Origin: Streptococcus macedonicus ACA-DC 198
Lineage (GTDB): Bacteria; Bacillota; Bacilli; Lactobacillales; Streptococcaceae
Assembly: GCA_000283635.1 (NCBI GenBank)
Contig: HE613569.1
Location: 521,501-585,500, forward strand
Direction: 5' to 3'
Length of the DNA: 64,000 nucleotides
The first letter of the stretch is position 1. Each line of letters starts with the position of its first letter. The notes under the pieces are model-generated. The model had not been told where the DNA came from, did no database searches, and was given only the letters and a program-made list of their open reading frames with translations. The position numbers and the translations under genes are program-made. This document shows, in pieces, positions 8,354-17,279 of the stretch.

Positions 8354-8932
8354 ATGAGAAAAGATATCTCTCCTGAAATGTACAATTACAATAAATTCCC
8401 CGGTCCGCAATTTGTGGTGTTCTCTGACCGTGTCAAGAGTGATGATATTGAATTGTTAATTTTGGAAAATGAGAAGAATGCTTTTGATGCAACTGTGTTT
8501 AGTCAACGTTTTTCAGGAATTTTACTAAAATACGATTATATTGTCGGTGATTGGGGAAATGAACAGTTACGTTTGAAGGGATTTTACAAGGATGACCGAG
8601 ATGTTAAGAAAACAAATCGCATCTCACGTCTAGACGATTACATTAAGGAATATTGTAATTTTGGTTGTGCTTATTTTGTGCTTGAAAATTTAGAGCCTCG
8701 TCGTGTTAAATCTGACGACGATAAGCCAACGAAACGTCATAAATCACAAAAACGCTCATCACAGAAAAAGAAATCAGAACCTAAAAAATCTGACCGCTCG
8801 GCAAATAAACATTTTAAGAGCCAAAAACGTAAAGATACAAAAGTATGTGGTGAACATCAACAAAAACGAGAACAACAAAAAGAAATTCAATCGGCAAAAA
8901 AACAATTTGTGATTCGCCGAAAAGAGAAATAG
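8354..8932 (+). CDS. yutD: YutD family protein with a basic tail
   Basis: 192 aa. Residues 1 to about 118 form the YutD/DUF1027 domain (start MRKDISPEMYNYNKFPGP, end YCNFGCAYFVLENLEPRR). The rest is a Lys/Arg/Ser-rich, probably disordered tail that suggests nucleic-acid or ribosome binding; that function is only inferred. AGAGGAG stands five bases before the ATG. It lies in one transcription unit with the phosphoesterase before it and rlmN after it. Confidence 0.85.
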   Translation: MRKDISPEMYNYNKFPGPQFVVFSDRVKSDDIELLILENEKNAFDATVFSQRFSGILLKYDYIVGDWGNEQLRLKGFYKDDRDVKKTNRISRLDDYIKEYCNFGCAYFVLENLEPRRVKSDDDKPTKRHKSQKRSSQKKKSEPKKSDRSANKHFKSQKRKDTKVCGEHQQKREQQKEIQSAKKQFVIRRKEK

Positions 8933-8953
8933 GAAGGATTTGGTATTTACAGA

Positions 8954-10060
8954 ATGCAAACAGAAACTAAGGACATGAAGCCCTCGATTTACGGTTTAAC
9001 ACGTGATGAATTGATTGAATGGGCAATCGAACACGGGGAAAAGAAATTCCGTGCGACACAAATTTGGGATTGGCTTTACCGTAAACGTGTCCAATCTTTT
9101 GAAGAAATGACAAACATCTCAAAAGATTGTATCGCTGTTTTGAATGAAAACTTCTGCTTGAATCCTTTGAAACAACGTGTGGTTCAAGAAGCTTCTGACG
9201 GAACAGTCAAATATTTGTTTGAATTGCCTGATGGCATGTTGATTGAAACAGTATTGATGCGCCAGCATTATGGCTTATCAGTCTGTGTGACATCACAAGT
9301 TGGTTGTGACATGGGGTGCTCATTCTGCGCTAGCGGATTGATTAAAAAACAGCGTGATTTGACAAGTGGCGAAATTACATCACAAATCATGATGGTGCAA
9401 AAATATTTTGATGAACGTGGTCAAGATGAGCGTGTGAGTCACGTGGTTGTCATGGGAATTGGTGAACCATTTGACAATTACAACAATGTTTTACGCTTCC
9501 TACGTACGATTAATGATGACAATGGTTTAGCAATTGGTGCGCGTCATATTACGGTTTCAACATCAGGTTTAGCACATAAAATCCGTGATTTCGCCCACGA
9601 AAGCTTGCAAGTGAACCTTGCTGTGTCACTTCATGCGCCAAACAACGAATTGCGTTCACAAATCATGCGTGTTAACCGTTCATTCCCACTTGAAAAACTT
9701 TTTGCAGCGATTGAATATTACGTTGAAACAACAAATCGTCGTGTGACATTTGAGTATATCATGCTAAATGAAGTCAATGATTTTCCAGAAAATGCGCAAG
9801 AATTGGCTGATTTGACGAAGAAAATCCGCAAGTTGTCTTATATTAACTTGATTCCGTACAATCCAGTATCAGAGCATGACCAATACAGCCGTTCAAGTAA
9901 AGAACGTGTAGCTGCTTTTTACGATGTTCTCAAGAAAAATGGGGTTAACTGTGTCGTTCGTCAAGAACACGGAACTGATATTGATGCAGCTTGTGGACAG
10001 TTGCGTTCAAATACTATGAAACGTGACCGTCAAAAAGCTGTTGCTGAAAAAACAAACTAA
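8954..10060 (+). CDS. rlmN: 23S rRNA (adenine(2503)-C(2))-methyltransferase RlmN
   Basis: Radical-SAM enzyme that methylates A2503 of 23S rRNA and A37 of some tRNAs. The cluster-binding CX3CX2C is C118-DMG-C122-SF-C125. Catalytic cysteines near the C terminus include the one in [15 protein letters not shown]. Length is 368 aa from the ATG at 8954, which has only a distant GGAAGG. The in-frame ATG at 8978 ([14 protein letters not shown]) matches the start I remember for streptococcal homologues and has AAGGA very close, so either start is possible. The stop overlaps the VanZ-family start (TAATG). Confidence 0.93.
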   Translation: MQTETKDMKPSIYGLTRDELIEWAIEHGEKKFRATQIWDWLYRKRVQSFEEMTNISKDCIAVLNENFCLNPLKQRVVQEASDGTVKYLFELPDGMLIETVLMRQHYGLSVCVTSQVGCDMGCSFCASGLIKKQRDLTSGEITSQIMMVQKYFDERGQDERVSHVVVMGIGEPFDNYNNVLRFLRTINDDNGLAIGARHITVSTSGLAHKIRDFAHESLQVNLAVSLHAPNNELRSQIMRVNRSFPLEKLFAAIEYYVETTNRRVTFEYIMLNEVNDFPENAQELADLTKKIRKLSYINLIPYNPVSEHDQYSRSSKERVAAFYDVLKKNGVNCVVRQEHGTDIDAACGQLRSNTMKRDRQKAVAEKTN

Positions 10061-10581
10061 TGATGTCAAGATTTTTGGATAAGACTGCTGAATTAACGCC
10101 AATGGGACGTCGGATTATAAAGGTGCTTGTGGTTTTATACGCCATAGCCATTTGTTTGATGTGCTTTAGCCCACAAACGACCATTGATGGTATTGAAACA
10201 CCAAATATCATTTATTACGGTCGTTTACGTTTCTTGCTTATGCCCTTTAACACGTTTGTTGGGTTTAGCCAATTAGACGGATTTTTGGAGATTTTTTTGG
10301 TAATTGCGCAAAATGTGATGAATATTTTTCTGCTTTTTCCCTTAATGCTAGGGGTGGTAGCATTATGTCCGAAATTGAGAACGTCGCAAAGAGCTACGTT
10401 ATTGGCGTTTATTATCAGTCTTTGCATTGAAACTACACAGATTGTGGTGGATTTGCTGTACAATGCTAATCGTGTTTTTGAAATTGATGACCTTTGGACA
10501 AATACCTTGGGTGGTTTGCTAGCCTTTTTAGCTTATCAGTGGTTTGTCAAACAATATCAGAAATATCAAAGAGAAAATTAG
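10060..10581 (+). CDS. VanZ family membrane protein
   Basis: 173 aa with four to five hydrophobic segments. The VanZ-like core includes LLMPFNTF, FPLMLGVVALCPKLR, CIETTQIVVDLL and the conserved DDLWTNTLGGLLAF near the C terminus. VanZ of Tn1546 gives low teicoplanin resistance by an unknown mechanism; chromosomal relatives are common in streptococci and no resistance role should be assumed. The start overlaps the rlmN stop by one base, so it is translationally coupled. A second ATG follows directly. A terminator closes the unit. Confidence 0.85.
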   Translation: MMSRFLDKTAELTPMGRRIIKVLVVLYAIAICLMCFSPQTTIDGIETPNIIYYGRLRFLLMPFNTFVGFSQLDGFLEIFLVIAQNVMNIFLLFPLMLGVVALCPKLRTSQRATLLAFIISLCIETTQIVVDLLYNANRVFEIDDLWTNTLGGLLAFLAYQWFVKQYQKYQREN

Positions 10582-10586
10582 GTTAT

Positions 10587-10636
10587 AAAGAGTGAGATGA
10601 CTATTTTCCAATGAATAGTTGTCTTGCTCTTTTATT
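10587..10636 (+). terminator. Terminator of the yunD-yutD-rlmN-vanZ unit
   Basis: Long hairpin with arms AAAGAG.GAGATGACTATT and AATAGTTGTCTTGCTCTTT, then T4. It includes the GAGTGAGA-type sequence also found at 14246. Confidence 0.75.
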
Positions 10637-10710
10637 ATTGAAGTCGTGAGTCGTGTTTTAGTTTACGTGGTGTGAAATAATGCTAAGATGAGTTGATGAG
10701 GAAATATAAC

Positions 10711-10741
10711 TTGACTTAGAGTTCACTCCAAGGTGTATAAT
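10711..10741 (+). promoter_or_regulatory. MerR-type promoter of the ABC exporter pair
   Basis: TTGACT and TATAAT are separated by 19 bases, the over-long spacer typical of MerR-family activators. The spacer contains the dyad CTTAGAGTTCACTCCAAG at 10715-10732, centred between the two elements. MerR activators twist such promoters into an active form when bound to their ligand. No MerR-like gene is present in the window, so the regulator would act from elsewhere. Confidence 0.75.
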
Positions 10742-10762
10742 AGCAGCTAGAAAGTAGGTTTT

Positions 10763-12508
10763 ATGAAAATTATAAAAGATCTCTGGTGGTTTTTTCGTCA
10801 GGAGAAAAGGCGCTATCTGATTGGGATTATTTCTCTGAGTTTGGTGGCGGTTTTAAATCTTATTCCACCTAAAGTTATGGGAACAGTTATCGACCGTGTG
10901 ACGGCGGGCGATTTAACACACTCTGAATTACTATTAAATTTATTGTGGCTAGTCTTATCAGCAGTTGCCATGTATTTTTTGCGTTACATTTGGCGCATGT
11001 ACATTTTTGGAACGTCTTATCGTTTGGGGCAAATTATGCGCTTTAGGCTTTTTGACCATTTCACAAAAATGTCACCGAGTTTTTATCAAAAATACCGAAC
11101 AGGTGATTTGATGGCGCATGCAACGAATGATATTAATGCCTTGACACGTTTAGCTGGTGGTGGTGTGATGTCAGCAGTTGATGCCACGATTACAGCCATG
11201 GTAACCTTAATTACCATGTTTTTTACGATTTCTTGGCAAATGACCTTGGTTGCCATTATTCCGTTGCCGTTCATGGCTTATGCAACCAGTCGTTTAGGAC
11301 GTCAAACGCACAAGGCGTTTAGTCAATCTCAAGCGGCTTTTTCAGAGCTTAATAACAAGGTTCAAGAGTCGGTTTCTGGTATCAAGGTGACTAAATCTTT
11401 TGGTTATCAAGATGATGAGTTACAGTCTTTCCAAGAGACCAATGAAATGACTTTCAAGAAAAATATGACGACCATGAAGTATGATGTCATGTTTGACCCT
11501 TTGGTGCTTTTATTTATCGGAGCAAGCTATGTGTTAACATTATTTATGGGAGCAATCATGGTTGCGGCTGGTCATGTGACGGTCGGTAGTCTGGTAACGT
11601 TTATTACTTACTTAGATATGCTTGTCTGGCCTTTGATGGCGATTGGTTTTTTATTCAATATGGTGCAACGTGGATCGGTTTCCTATGAGCGAATTAGTCA
11701 GCTATTGCAACAAGAATCAGATGTTAAAGAAGCCGAAAATCCACTCCCAGCGATTAAAAATGGGCGTTTGGTTTACGATATCGATGCTTTTCACTATGAA
11801 AATGAAGAAACGCTTGCGGATATTCATTTTGCGCTTGAACAAGGTCAGACTTTGGGCTTAGTTGGGCAAACAGGTTCTGGAAAGACAACTTTAATTCGCT
11901 TGCTACTGCGGGAATATGATTTGCAAGAGGGACAAATCACGCTTGACGGGCATGATATTAGAGAATATCGATTGGCTGATTTACGTCGCTTGATTGGCTA
12001 TGTTCCCCAAGACCAATTTTTATTTGCGACGAGTATTTTAGAAAATATTCGTTTTGGGAATCCGAAAAGCTCTTTGGCGCAGGTTGAAGCAGCAGCTAAA
12101 TTAGCGAGGGTTTATGACGATATTGTAGCAATGCCTGACGGTTTTGAGACAGTGATTGGTGAAAAGGGTGTCAGTCTGTCTGGTGGGCAAAAGCAACGTA
12201 TTGCCATGAGTCGTGCCATGATTCTTGACCCTGATATTTTGATTTTAGATGATTCTCTTTCAGCGGTTGATGCCAAGACCGAGCATGCAATTATTGAAAA
12301 TCTTAAAGAAACACGGCAGAATAAGTCAACGATTATCACGGCGCATCGTTTAAGTGCAGTGGTTCATGCTGATTTGATTTTGGTGCTGCAAGACGGACAT
12401 ATTATTGAGCGTGGTCGTCACGAGGAACTTATTAAACAAGGTGGTTGGTACGCTGATACCTATGAAGCTCAACAATTAGAAATGGAAGAAGATGCTGATG
12501 AAGAATAA
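10763..12508 (+). CDS. Heterodimeric ABC exporter subunit, BmrC/YheI-like
   Basis: 581 aa: six-helix ABC transporter type 1 domain (about 1-310), then a nucleotide-binding domain. Walker A GQTGSGKTT and signature LSGGQKQR are canonical. The Walker B motif is ILILDDSLSAVD: Asp497 replaces the catalytic Glu, marking this as the subunit contributing the degenerate ATP site of a heterodimer, as in BmrC/BmrD and PatA/PatB. It probably exports drugs or lipophilic compounds at the cell membrane; the substrate is unknown. The coding end overlaps the partner gene by 17 bases. Transcription starts at the MerR-type promoter just upstream. Confidence 0.88.
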   Translation: MKIIKDLWWFFRQEKRRYLIGIISLSLVAVLNLIPPKVMGTVIDRVTAGDLTHSELLLNLLWLVLSAVAMYFLRYIWRMYIFGTSYRLGQIMRFRLFDHFTKMSPSFYQKYRTGDLMAHATNDINALTRLAGGGVMSAVDATITAMVTLITMFFTISWQMTLVAIIPLPFMAYATSRLGRQTHKAFSQSQAAFSELNNKVQESVSGIKVTKSFGYQDDELQSFQETNEMTFKKNMTTMKYDVMFDPLVLLFIGASYVLTLFMGAIMVAAGHVTVGSLVTFITYLDMLVWPLMAIGFLFNMVQRGSVSYERISQLLQQESDVKEAENPLPAIKNGRLVYDIDAFHYENEETLADIHFALEQGQTLGLVGQTGSGKTTLIRLLLREYDLQEGQITLDGHDIREYRLADLRRLIGYVPQDQFLFATSILENIRFGNPKSSLAQVEAAAKLARVYDDIVAMPDGFETVIGEKGVSLSGGQKQRIAMSRAMILDPDILILDDSLSAVDAKTEHAIIENLKETRQNKSTIITAHRLSAVVHADLILVLQDGHIIERGRHEELIKQGGWYADTYEAQQLEMEEDADEE

Positions 12509-14243
12509 TGCAAATCAATGGCGGGTTTTTAAGCGTCTCATGAGCTATCTCAAGCCATATAAATTTTTGACAGCTTTGGCTTTAGCTTTGCTATTGTTGA
12601 CGACGGTGGTAAGAAGTGTCATTCCTTTGATTGCTTCTTACTTTATCGATCATTTTTTGACTGATATGAATCAGACAGCTATGTTGATTTTGGTTGGTTA
12701 TTATCTCATGTATGTCTTGCAGACGATTATCCAATATTTTGGGAATTTCTATTTTGCGCGTGTGTCATACAGCATTGTCCGAGACATTCGTCGAGATGCC
12801 TTTGCCAATATGGAAAAACTGGGAATGGCTTATTTTGACCAGACGCCAGCAGGTTCGATTGTGTCGCGTTTAACCAATGATACGGAAGCTGTCAGTGATA
12901 TGTTTTCAGGAATTTTGTCTAGTTTTATTTCAGCGATTTTCATTTTCACGGTAACGTTATTGACCATGTTAAGATTGAACGCTGTTTTGACGGGTTGGGT
13001 TGCTATTTTTCTCCCCTTTATTTTTATTTTGGTTAATCTTTATCGTAAGAAGTCGGTTGCAGTCATTGAAAGGACACGTGCTTTGTTGTCGGATATTAAC
13101 AGTAAACTTTCTGAGAGTATTGAAGGGATACGTATCATTCAATCTTTTAGTCAAGAGGACCGTTTGAAAGACGAATTTGAAGCGATTAATGAGGAGCACG
13201 TGCTCTATGCCAATCGTTCCATGGCGTTAGATAGTCTTTTTCTTCGCCCAGCTATGTCGCTGTTAAAACTCCTTGCTTATGCTATTTTAATGGCTTATTT
13301 TGGTTTTCGTGGCATGGAAATTGGGATTTCAGCAGGGTTAATGTACGCTTTCATTCAGTATGTTAATCGATTATTTGACCCTTTGATTGAAGTGACGCAG
13401 AATTTTTCAACGCTACAAACGTCAATGGTTTCAGCTGGTCGTGTGTTTGATTTGATTGATGAACGGCAGTACGAACCTGAACAAAAAAATGGCGAAGCAA
13501 CCGTGCAAGCTGGGAATATTGAATTTAAAAATGTCAGCTTTTCTTATGACGGTGAACGCCAAATTTTAGATAATATCTCATTTAAGGTAAATCAAGGCGA
13601 AACGATTGCCTTTGTTGGCTCGACAGGTTCTGGTAAATCATCGATTATCAATGTTTTCATGCGCTTTTATGAATTTCAGTCTGGAGAAGTTTTGCTTGAC
13701 GGCGTTGATATTCGTGAGTATCCTAAAGAAGAGTTGCGCCGTAATATCGGTCTCGTTTTGCAAGAACCTTTCTTATATCATGGTACAATTAAGTCCAATA
13801 TCAAGATGTATCAGGATATTTCAGACGAAGCTGTTCAAGCCGCTGCGGCATTTGTAGATGCTGATCAATTCATTCAAAAATTACCTGAAAAATACGAGAC
13901 AAAAGTCACCGAACGTGGTTCGAGTTTTTCAACAGGACAACGTCAGTTAATAGCTTTTGCAAGAACCGTGGCTAGTCAGCCTAAAATCCTTATCCTTGAT
14001 GAAGCGACAGCTAATATTGATTCTGAAACTGAAACCATTGTTCAAGAATCATTGAAAAAAATGCGCCAAGGTCGGACAACGATTGCTATTGCGCACCGTT
14101 TGTCAACGATTCAAGATGCTAATTGCATTTACGTGCTGGACAAAGGCAAGATTATCGAATCTGGCAACCATGACGAACTCCTTAGCCAAAAAGGTACTTA
14201 CTATCGCATGTATCAATTACAAGCAGGCATGATGGAGAACTAA
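12492..14243 (+). CDS. Heterodimeric ABC exporter subunit, BmrD/YheH-like
   Basis: 583 aa: six-helix membrane domain (about 1-320) fused to a nucleotide-binding domain with Walker A GSTGSGKSS and canonical Walker B ILILDEATANID (Glu504). Its signature is the altered FSTGQRQL (about 479-486). Its own Walker motifs pair with the partner's intact LSGGQ to make the working site; its altered signature faces the partner's Asp497 site. ATG 12492 (or the in-frame ATG 12498) overlaps the end of the partner gene, so the two are coupled. The intergenic element at 14246 follows. Confidence 0.88.
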   Translation: MLMKNNANQWRVFKRLMSYLKPYKFLTALALALLLLTTVVRSVIPLIASYFIDHFLTDMNQTAMLILVGYYLMYVLQTIIQYFGNFYFARVSYSIVRDIRRDAFANMEKLGMAYFDQTPAGSIVSRLTNDTEAVSDMFSGILSSFISAIFIFTVTLLTMLRLNAVLTGWVAIFLPFIFILVNLYRKKSVAVIERTRALLSDINSKLSESIEGIRIIQSFSQEDRLKDEFEAINEEHVLYANRSMALDSLFLRPAMSLLKLLAYAILMAYFGFRGMEIGISAGLMYAFIQYVNRLFDPLIEVTQNFSTLQTSMVSAGRVFDLIDERQYEPEQKNGEATVQAGNIEFKNVSFSYDGERQILDNISFKVNQGETIAFVGSTGSGKSSIINVFMRFYEFQSGEVLLDGVDIREYPKEELRRNIGLVLQEPFLYHGTIKSNIKMYQDISDEAVQAAAAFVDADQFIQKLPEKYETKVTERGSSFSTGQRQLIAFARTVASQPKILILDEATANIDSETETIVQESLKKMRQGRTTIAIAHRLSTIQDANCIYVLDKGKIIESGNHDELLSQKGTYYRMYQLQAGMMEN

Positions 14244-14245
14244 GG

Positions 14246-14471
14246 GAGTGAGACAAATAAAGTCTCTAGTGGAGACTTTATTCATGAACCTAAAAATTAA
14301 AAGGCGAATCAGTAGTTTCGCAGAAACTTGATTTCTCAGTAAGTCTTAATTTCTTGTTGCTGACCTAAAACGGTCTATCCCCAGATTGTTGAAGTCCAAA
14401 CTACTGCGTCTTGTAAATAATAACTATGTAAACAAAGAAGCTGAGCACTTTTTGTCCCAGCTTCTTTTTTA
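14246..14471 (+). repeat. Putative intergenic element with hairpins at both ends
   Basis: This gene-free stretch starts GGAGTGAGACAAA and ends TTTTTGTCCCAGCTTC; the ends are partly inverted (GACAAA / TTTGTC). Near the left end is a perfect 11-base hairpin (14257-14283, AATAAAGTCTC / GAGACTTTATT) and at the right end a terminator. The interior has no open frame. It looks like a streptococcal small intergenic repeat, but copy number cannot be judged here. Confidence 0.4.
14435..14471 (+). terminator. Terminator downstream of the ABC exporter pair
   Basis: Arms AAAGAAGCTG / CAGCTTCTTT with a loop of about 15 bases, followed by T6. It lies 190 bases after the second exporter gene, at the right end of the putative intergenic element. 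Confidence 0.7.
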
Positions 14472-14480
14472 GTCTCTAAA

Positions 14481-14516
14481 ACATGACAAAAGTCATGTGA
14501 TATCATGACATTATGA
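14481..14516 (+). promoter_or_regulatory. Two dyad sites, probable DesR-like operator
   Basis: The perfect palindrome ACATGACAAAAGTCATGT (14481-14498) is followed by TCATGACATTATGA (14503-14516). Their centres are exactly 20 bases apart, about two helical turns. They lie 30-60 bases upstream of a possible -10 (TAAAAT, 14542-14547), a good position for an activator. The operon they precede ends with a DesR-like response regulator, the likely ligand of these sites (inference). Confidence 0.55.
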
Positions 14517-14583
14517 GCTAAAAAGCTTGGCTATTTTTTCATAAAATAAATTTATCACAGATGAGAAAATTGGAGATAATGAA

Positions 14584-15462
14584 ATGATAACAGTTGAGAA
14601 TTTATCTAAAACAATTAAAGGAAAGTCGATTTTGCAAGATATTTCCTTTGAAGTAGTTGCTGGAGATTGTGTGGCATTGATTGGTCCTAATGGCGCTGGT
14701 AAAACAACCTTGATGTCATGCTTGTTAGGTGATTTGAAAATCAGCAAAGGAAAGATAGTCATCAATGCTTTAGCACCGAAAAGTCAGCAATTAAAAGAAA
14801 TCGTAGCCGTGTTACCACAGGAAAATCGTTTGCCGCAAAAGTTAAGAGTGTCTGAACTCATTGAATTTTTCAAGTCCATTGCCAAGACACCTTTAGTAGA
14901 CCAAGAAATTGATAAGATTTTGCAATTTAGCGAGGAACAAAAAGCCCAATTGACAGAGAAATTGTCTGGTGGACAAAAACGCTTATTAGCATTTGCCTTA
15001 TGCCTCATTAGCCAACCGAAAATTCTTTTCTTAGACGAACCAACGGCAGCAATGGATACCTCAACACGTCAGCATTTTTGGCAGATTATCCAAAGTCTGA
15101 AAGCAAAGGGTGTAACGATTTTTTATTCGAGCCATTATATTGAAGAAGTGGAACATACGGCAGAACGCATTTTGGTCTTGCATCATGGAAAATTGCTGCG
15201 TGATACGACACCGTTTGCCATGCGAGAAGCTGAACACGAAAAACAGCTGACTTTACCAAAAACCTTTTTGCCGATAGTGGAAAAATTACCACATATTGAT
15301 AATATTGAACTGAAAAACGACACGGTGACATTTATGACCAAAGAGATTGATAGTGTCTGGCAGAAATTGCAAGAGCAAGGTTGCCAGATTACCGATATTG
15401 AAATTCAAAATAAAACGTTATTAAATACATTGTTTGACCAAACACAGGAGGATGAAAAATGA
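14584..15462 (+). CDS. ABC transporter ATP-binding protein
   Basis: 292 aa. Walker A GPNGAGKTT (about 38-46), signature LSGGQKR (about 124-130) and Walker B ILFLDEPTAAMD (about 145-156) are all intact. The C-terminal extension is of the kind found in CcmA/DRA-type ATPases. It works with the permease encoded next, with which it overlaps by four bases. The presence of a DesK/DesR-like system in the same operon suggests export linked to membrane or antibiotic stress, as in B. subtilis YvfRS-YvfTU (inference). GGAG lies about eight bases before the ATG. Confidence 0.88.
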   Translation: MITVENLSKTIKGKSILQDISFEVVAGDCVALIGPNGAGKTTLMSCLLGDLKISKGKIVINALAPKSQQLKEIVAVLPQENRLPQKLRVSELIEFFKSIAKTPLVDQEIDKILQFSEEQKAQLTEKLSGGQKRLLAFALCLISQPKILFLDEPTAAMDTSTRQHFWQIIQSLKAKGVTIFYSSHYIEEVEHTAERILVLHHGKLLRDTTPFAMREAEHEKQLTLPKTFLPIVEKLPHIDNIELKNDTVTFMTKEIDSVWQKLQEQGCQITDIEIQNKTLLNTLFDQTQEDEK

Positions 15463-16190
15463 TTGCTTTATTGAAAATTGAATGGATTAAAACATGGCGT
15501 TTTTGGATGACCTTTGTTTTGTCGATTGGTATGCCTGTTTTCTTTTTCTTGTTTTTCTCAGGTATGGAACTGTCGTCGAATTCTGAAGAACAAAAAGTGC
15601 TTGTGACAGCTTACATGCTGACAATGACTGCTTTTTCTATGTCAAGTTTTGGATTTTTCTCATTTCCAGCTATGCTTGTTGAGGATAAAACGAATCATTG
15701 GTTGACTTATATTGAACATTCTTCTGTTCCTATTTGGCAGTATTATTTGGCAAAAGTGATTCGTGTCTTGTTTTGCTTCTTACTTTCTATCGTGGCGACC
15801 TTTTTATTTGGAGCTATTTTCCGCGGGGTGAGCATGCCACTTAGTCGTTGGTTTGGAGCAGGTGCTTTGTTGTTGGTATCAAGTTTCCTTTTCTTAGCAT
15901 TTGGGCTATTAATTTCACAAATTAAATCACAACAATTAATGACGATTGTCGGAGATATTTCTTTCATTGGTTTAGCCATTATCGGTGGTTCATGGATGCC
16001 GATTGAGAATTTCCCAGACTGGATGCAAAAGATTTCTAAAGTAACACCAGTTTATCATGTGAATCAATTGGTGACACAGTTTGCTCAAAAGGGGCAGATA
16101 AATGGCAAGTCCTTGATTATCATACTCGGCTATGTCATAATAATAGCAGCATTAGCGCTTATGATTAAGAATAAAACTGAGGTTAAATGA
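15459..16190 (+). CDS. ABC-2 type transporter permease
   Basis: 243 aa with six hydrophobic segments: about residues 17-36, 52-72, 102-124, 132-152, 162-182 and 218-238. A conserved-looking stretch FPDWMQKISKVTPVYHVNQL precedes the last helix, as usual in ABC-2 permeases. AGGAGG precedes the ATG. It overlaps the ATPase gene before it and the sensor kinase gene after it by four bases each, so all four genes form one tightly coupled operon. Substrate unknown. Confidence 0.85.
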   Translation: MIALLKIEWIKTWRFWMTFVLSIGMPVFFFLFFSGMELSSNSEEQKVLVTAYMLTMTAFSMSSFGFFSFPAMLVEDKTNHWLTYIEHSSVPIWQYYLAKVIRVLFCFLLSIVATFLFGAIFRGVSMPLSRWFGAGALLLVSSFLFLAFGLLISQIKSQQLMTIVGDISFIGLAIIGGSWMPIENFPDWMQKISKVTPVYHVNQLVTQFAQKGQINGKSLIIILGYVIIIAALALMIKNKTEVK

Positions 16191-17278
16191 TATTGAAAAG
16201 AATTAGGGGCATTCATCCGTTATTTTATATGCCATTAGCATTTCTAGCATTCCCTGTTTTAGGGGCATTCTTTTTTGATTACCCAACTTGGACACTTGGG
16301 ATAACTTTTCTGTTTTTACTAAGCTATTTATTTCTCACACATTTTGAAGAAAATATCCTAACAAACCTTTGCTGGATTTTTATGCTACTTTATATTGTTT
16401 ATATGACAATTTATGTAGATGGTGGCATGATGTGGTTTACCTTTTATTTTAATAGTTTGCTAGTTTTTCGATTTCAAGATAATTACACTTCCTTTCGATT
16501 TCTCGCTTATGATTTAGCAATGCTGTTTATGATTATTGCTGGTGTCAGTTTGGCAGATGACTTATCGTCACGGGTAATGATTTTTTTGGTTCCTGTTGTT
16601 AATTATGGCATTTTAGTTTATTGGATGGATGATCAAAAAAATGAAATTCAACGAAAAGCAATCATGGAAAAGAATCGCACCATTAATCTTTTATTGGCTG
16701 AAAATGAGCGAAACCGTATTGGGCGTGATTTGCATGATACTTTGGGGCAAGTTTTTGCGGCAATGACCTTAAAAACAGAATTAGCACTCAAGCAATTGGA
16801 AAAAGAAAAATATGACCTTGTCAAAAAAGAGTTGGAAGAATTGAATCAAACCAGTCGTTCTTCCATGCATGATGTCAGAAACATTATCAATAATCTCAAA
16901 TTCAGAACGGTGAGCGAAGAAATTGAGCATTTGAATGAGTTTTTTGCCATGACAGATATTGATTATCAGCTGCAAAATGATTTGAATGTGGAAGCCATGG
17001 CACCCTTGATGCAGTCAAGTATCGGTATGATTTTGCGTGAATTAAGCAATAACGTCATCAAGCACAGCCAAGCGCAAACTTGCCGTATTCACCTTTTTGA
17101 AAACCAAGAAAAATTAGTGATGACCATTACAGATGATGGAATTGGTTTTGACGACTTAACAGGAAATGAATTAAAATCCATTCGTGACCGTTTGCTGTTT
17201 GTCAAGGGAGATATGGAGATTTTATCTCAAGCTAAACCAACTATGATTCAAGTTAGTATCAGTTCAAAGGAGAATTAA
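16187..17278 (+). CDS. Sensor histidine kinase, DesK-like
   Basis: 363 aa. Five to six membrane helices (about 1-145) without a large external loop suggest sensing inside the membrane. They are followed by a HisKA_3 dimerisation region with phospho-acceptor His183 in [15 protein letters not shown] and a HATPase domain with N box [10 protein letters not shown] and G1 box DDGIGFD. This is the DesK/LiaS/YvfT class, paired with NarL-type regulators. In B. subtilis DesK senses membrane thickness; the signal here is unknown. The response regulator follows one base after the stop. Confidence 0.87.
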   Translation: MILKRIRGIHPLFYMPLAFLAFPVLGAFFFDYPTWTLGITFLFLLSYLFLTHFEENILTNLCWIFMLLYIVYMTIYVDGGMMWFTFYFNSLLVFRFQDNYTSFRFLAYDLAMLFMIIAGVSLADDLSSRVMIFLVPVVNYGILVYWMDDQKNEIQRKAIMEKNRTINLLLAENERNRIGRDLHDTLGQVFAAMTLKTELALKQLEKEKYDLVKKELEELNQTSRSSMHDVRNIINNLKFRTVSEEIEHLNEFFAMTDIDYQLQNDLNVEAMAPLMQSSIGMILRELSNNVIKHSQAQTCRIHLFENQEKLVMTITDDGIGFDDLTGNELKSIRDRLLFVKGDMEILSQAKPTMIQVSISSKEN

Positions 17279-17279
17279 G

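Noticed and set aside
12112..12339. Minus-strand frames opposite conserved genes (this one, and others such as 45885-46199 and 55174-55569)
   Set aside because: They are antisense shadows of highly conserved coding sequence with no ribosome site of their own.
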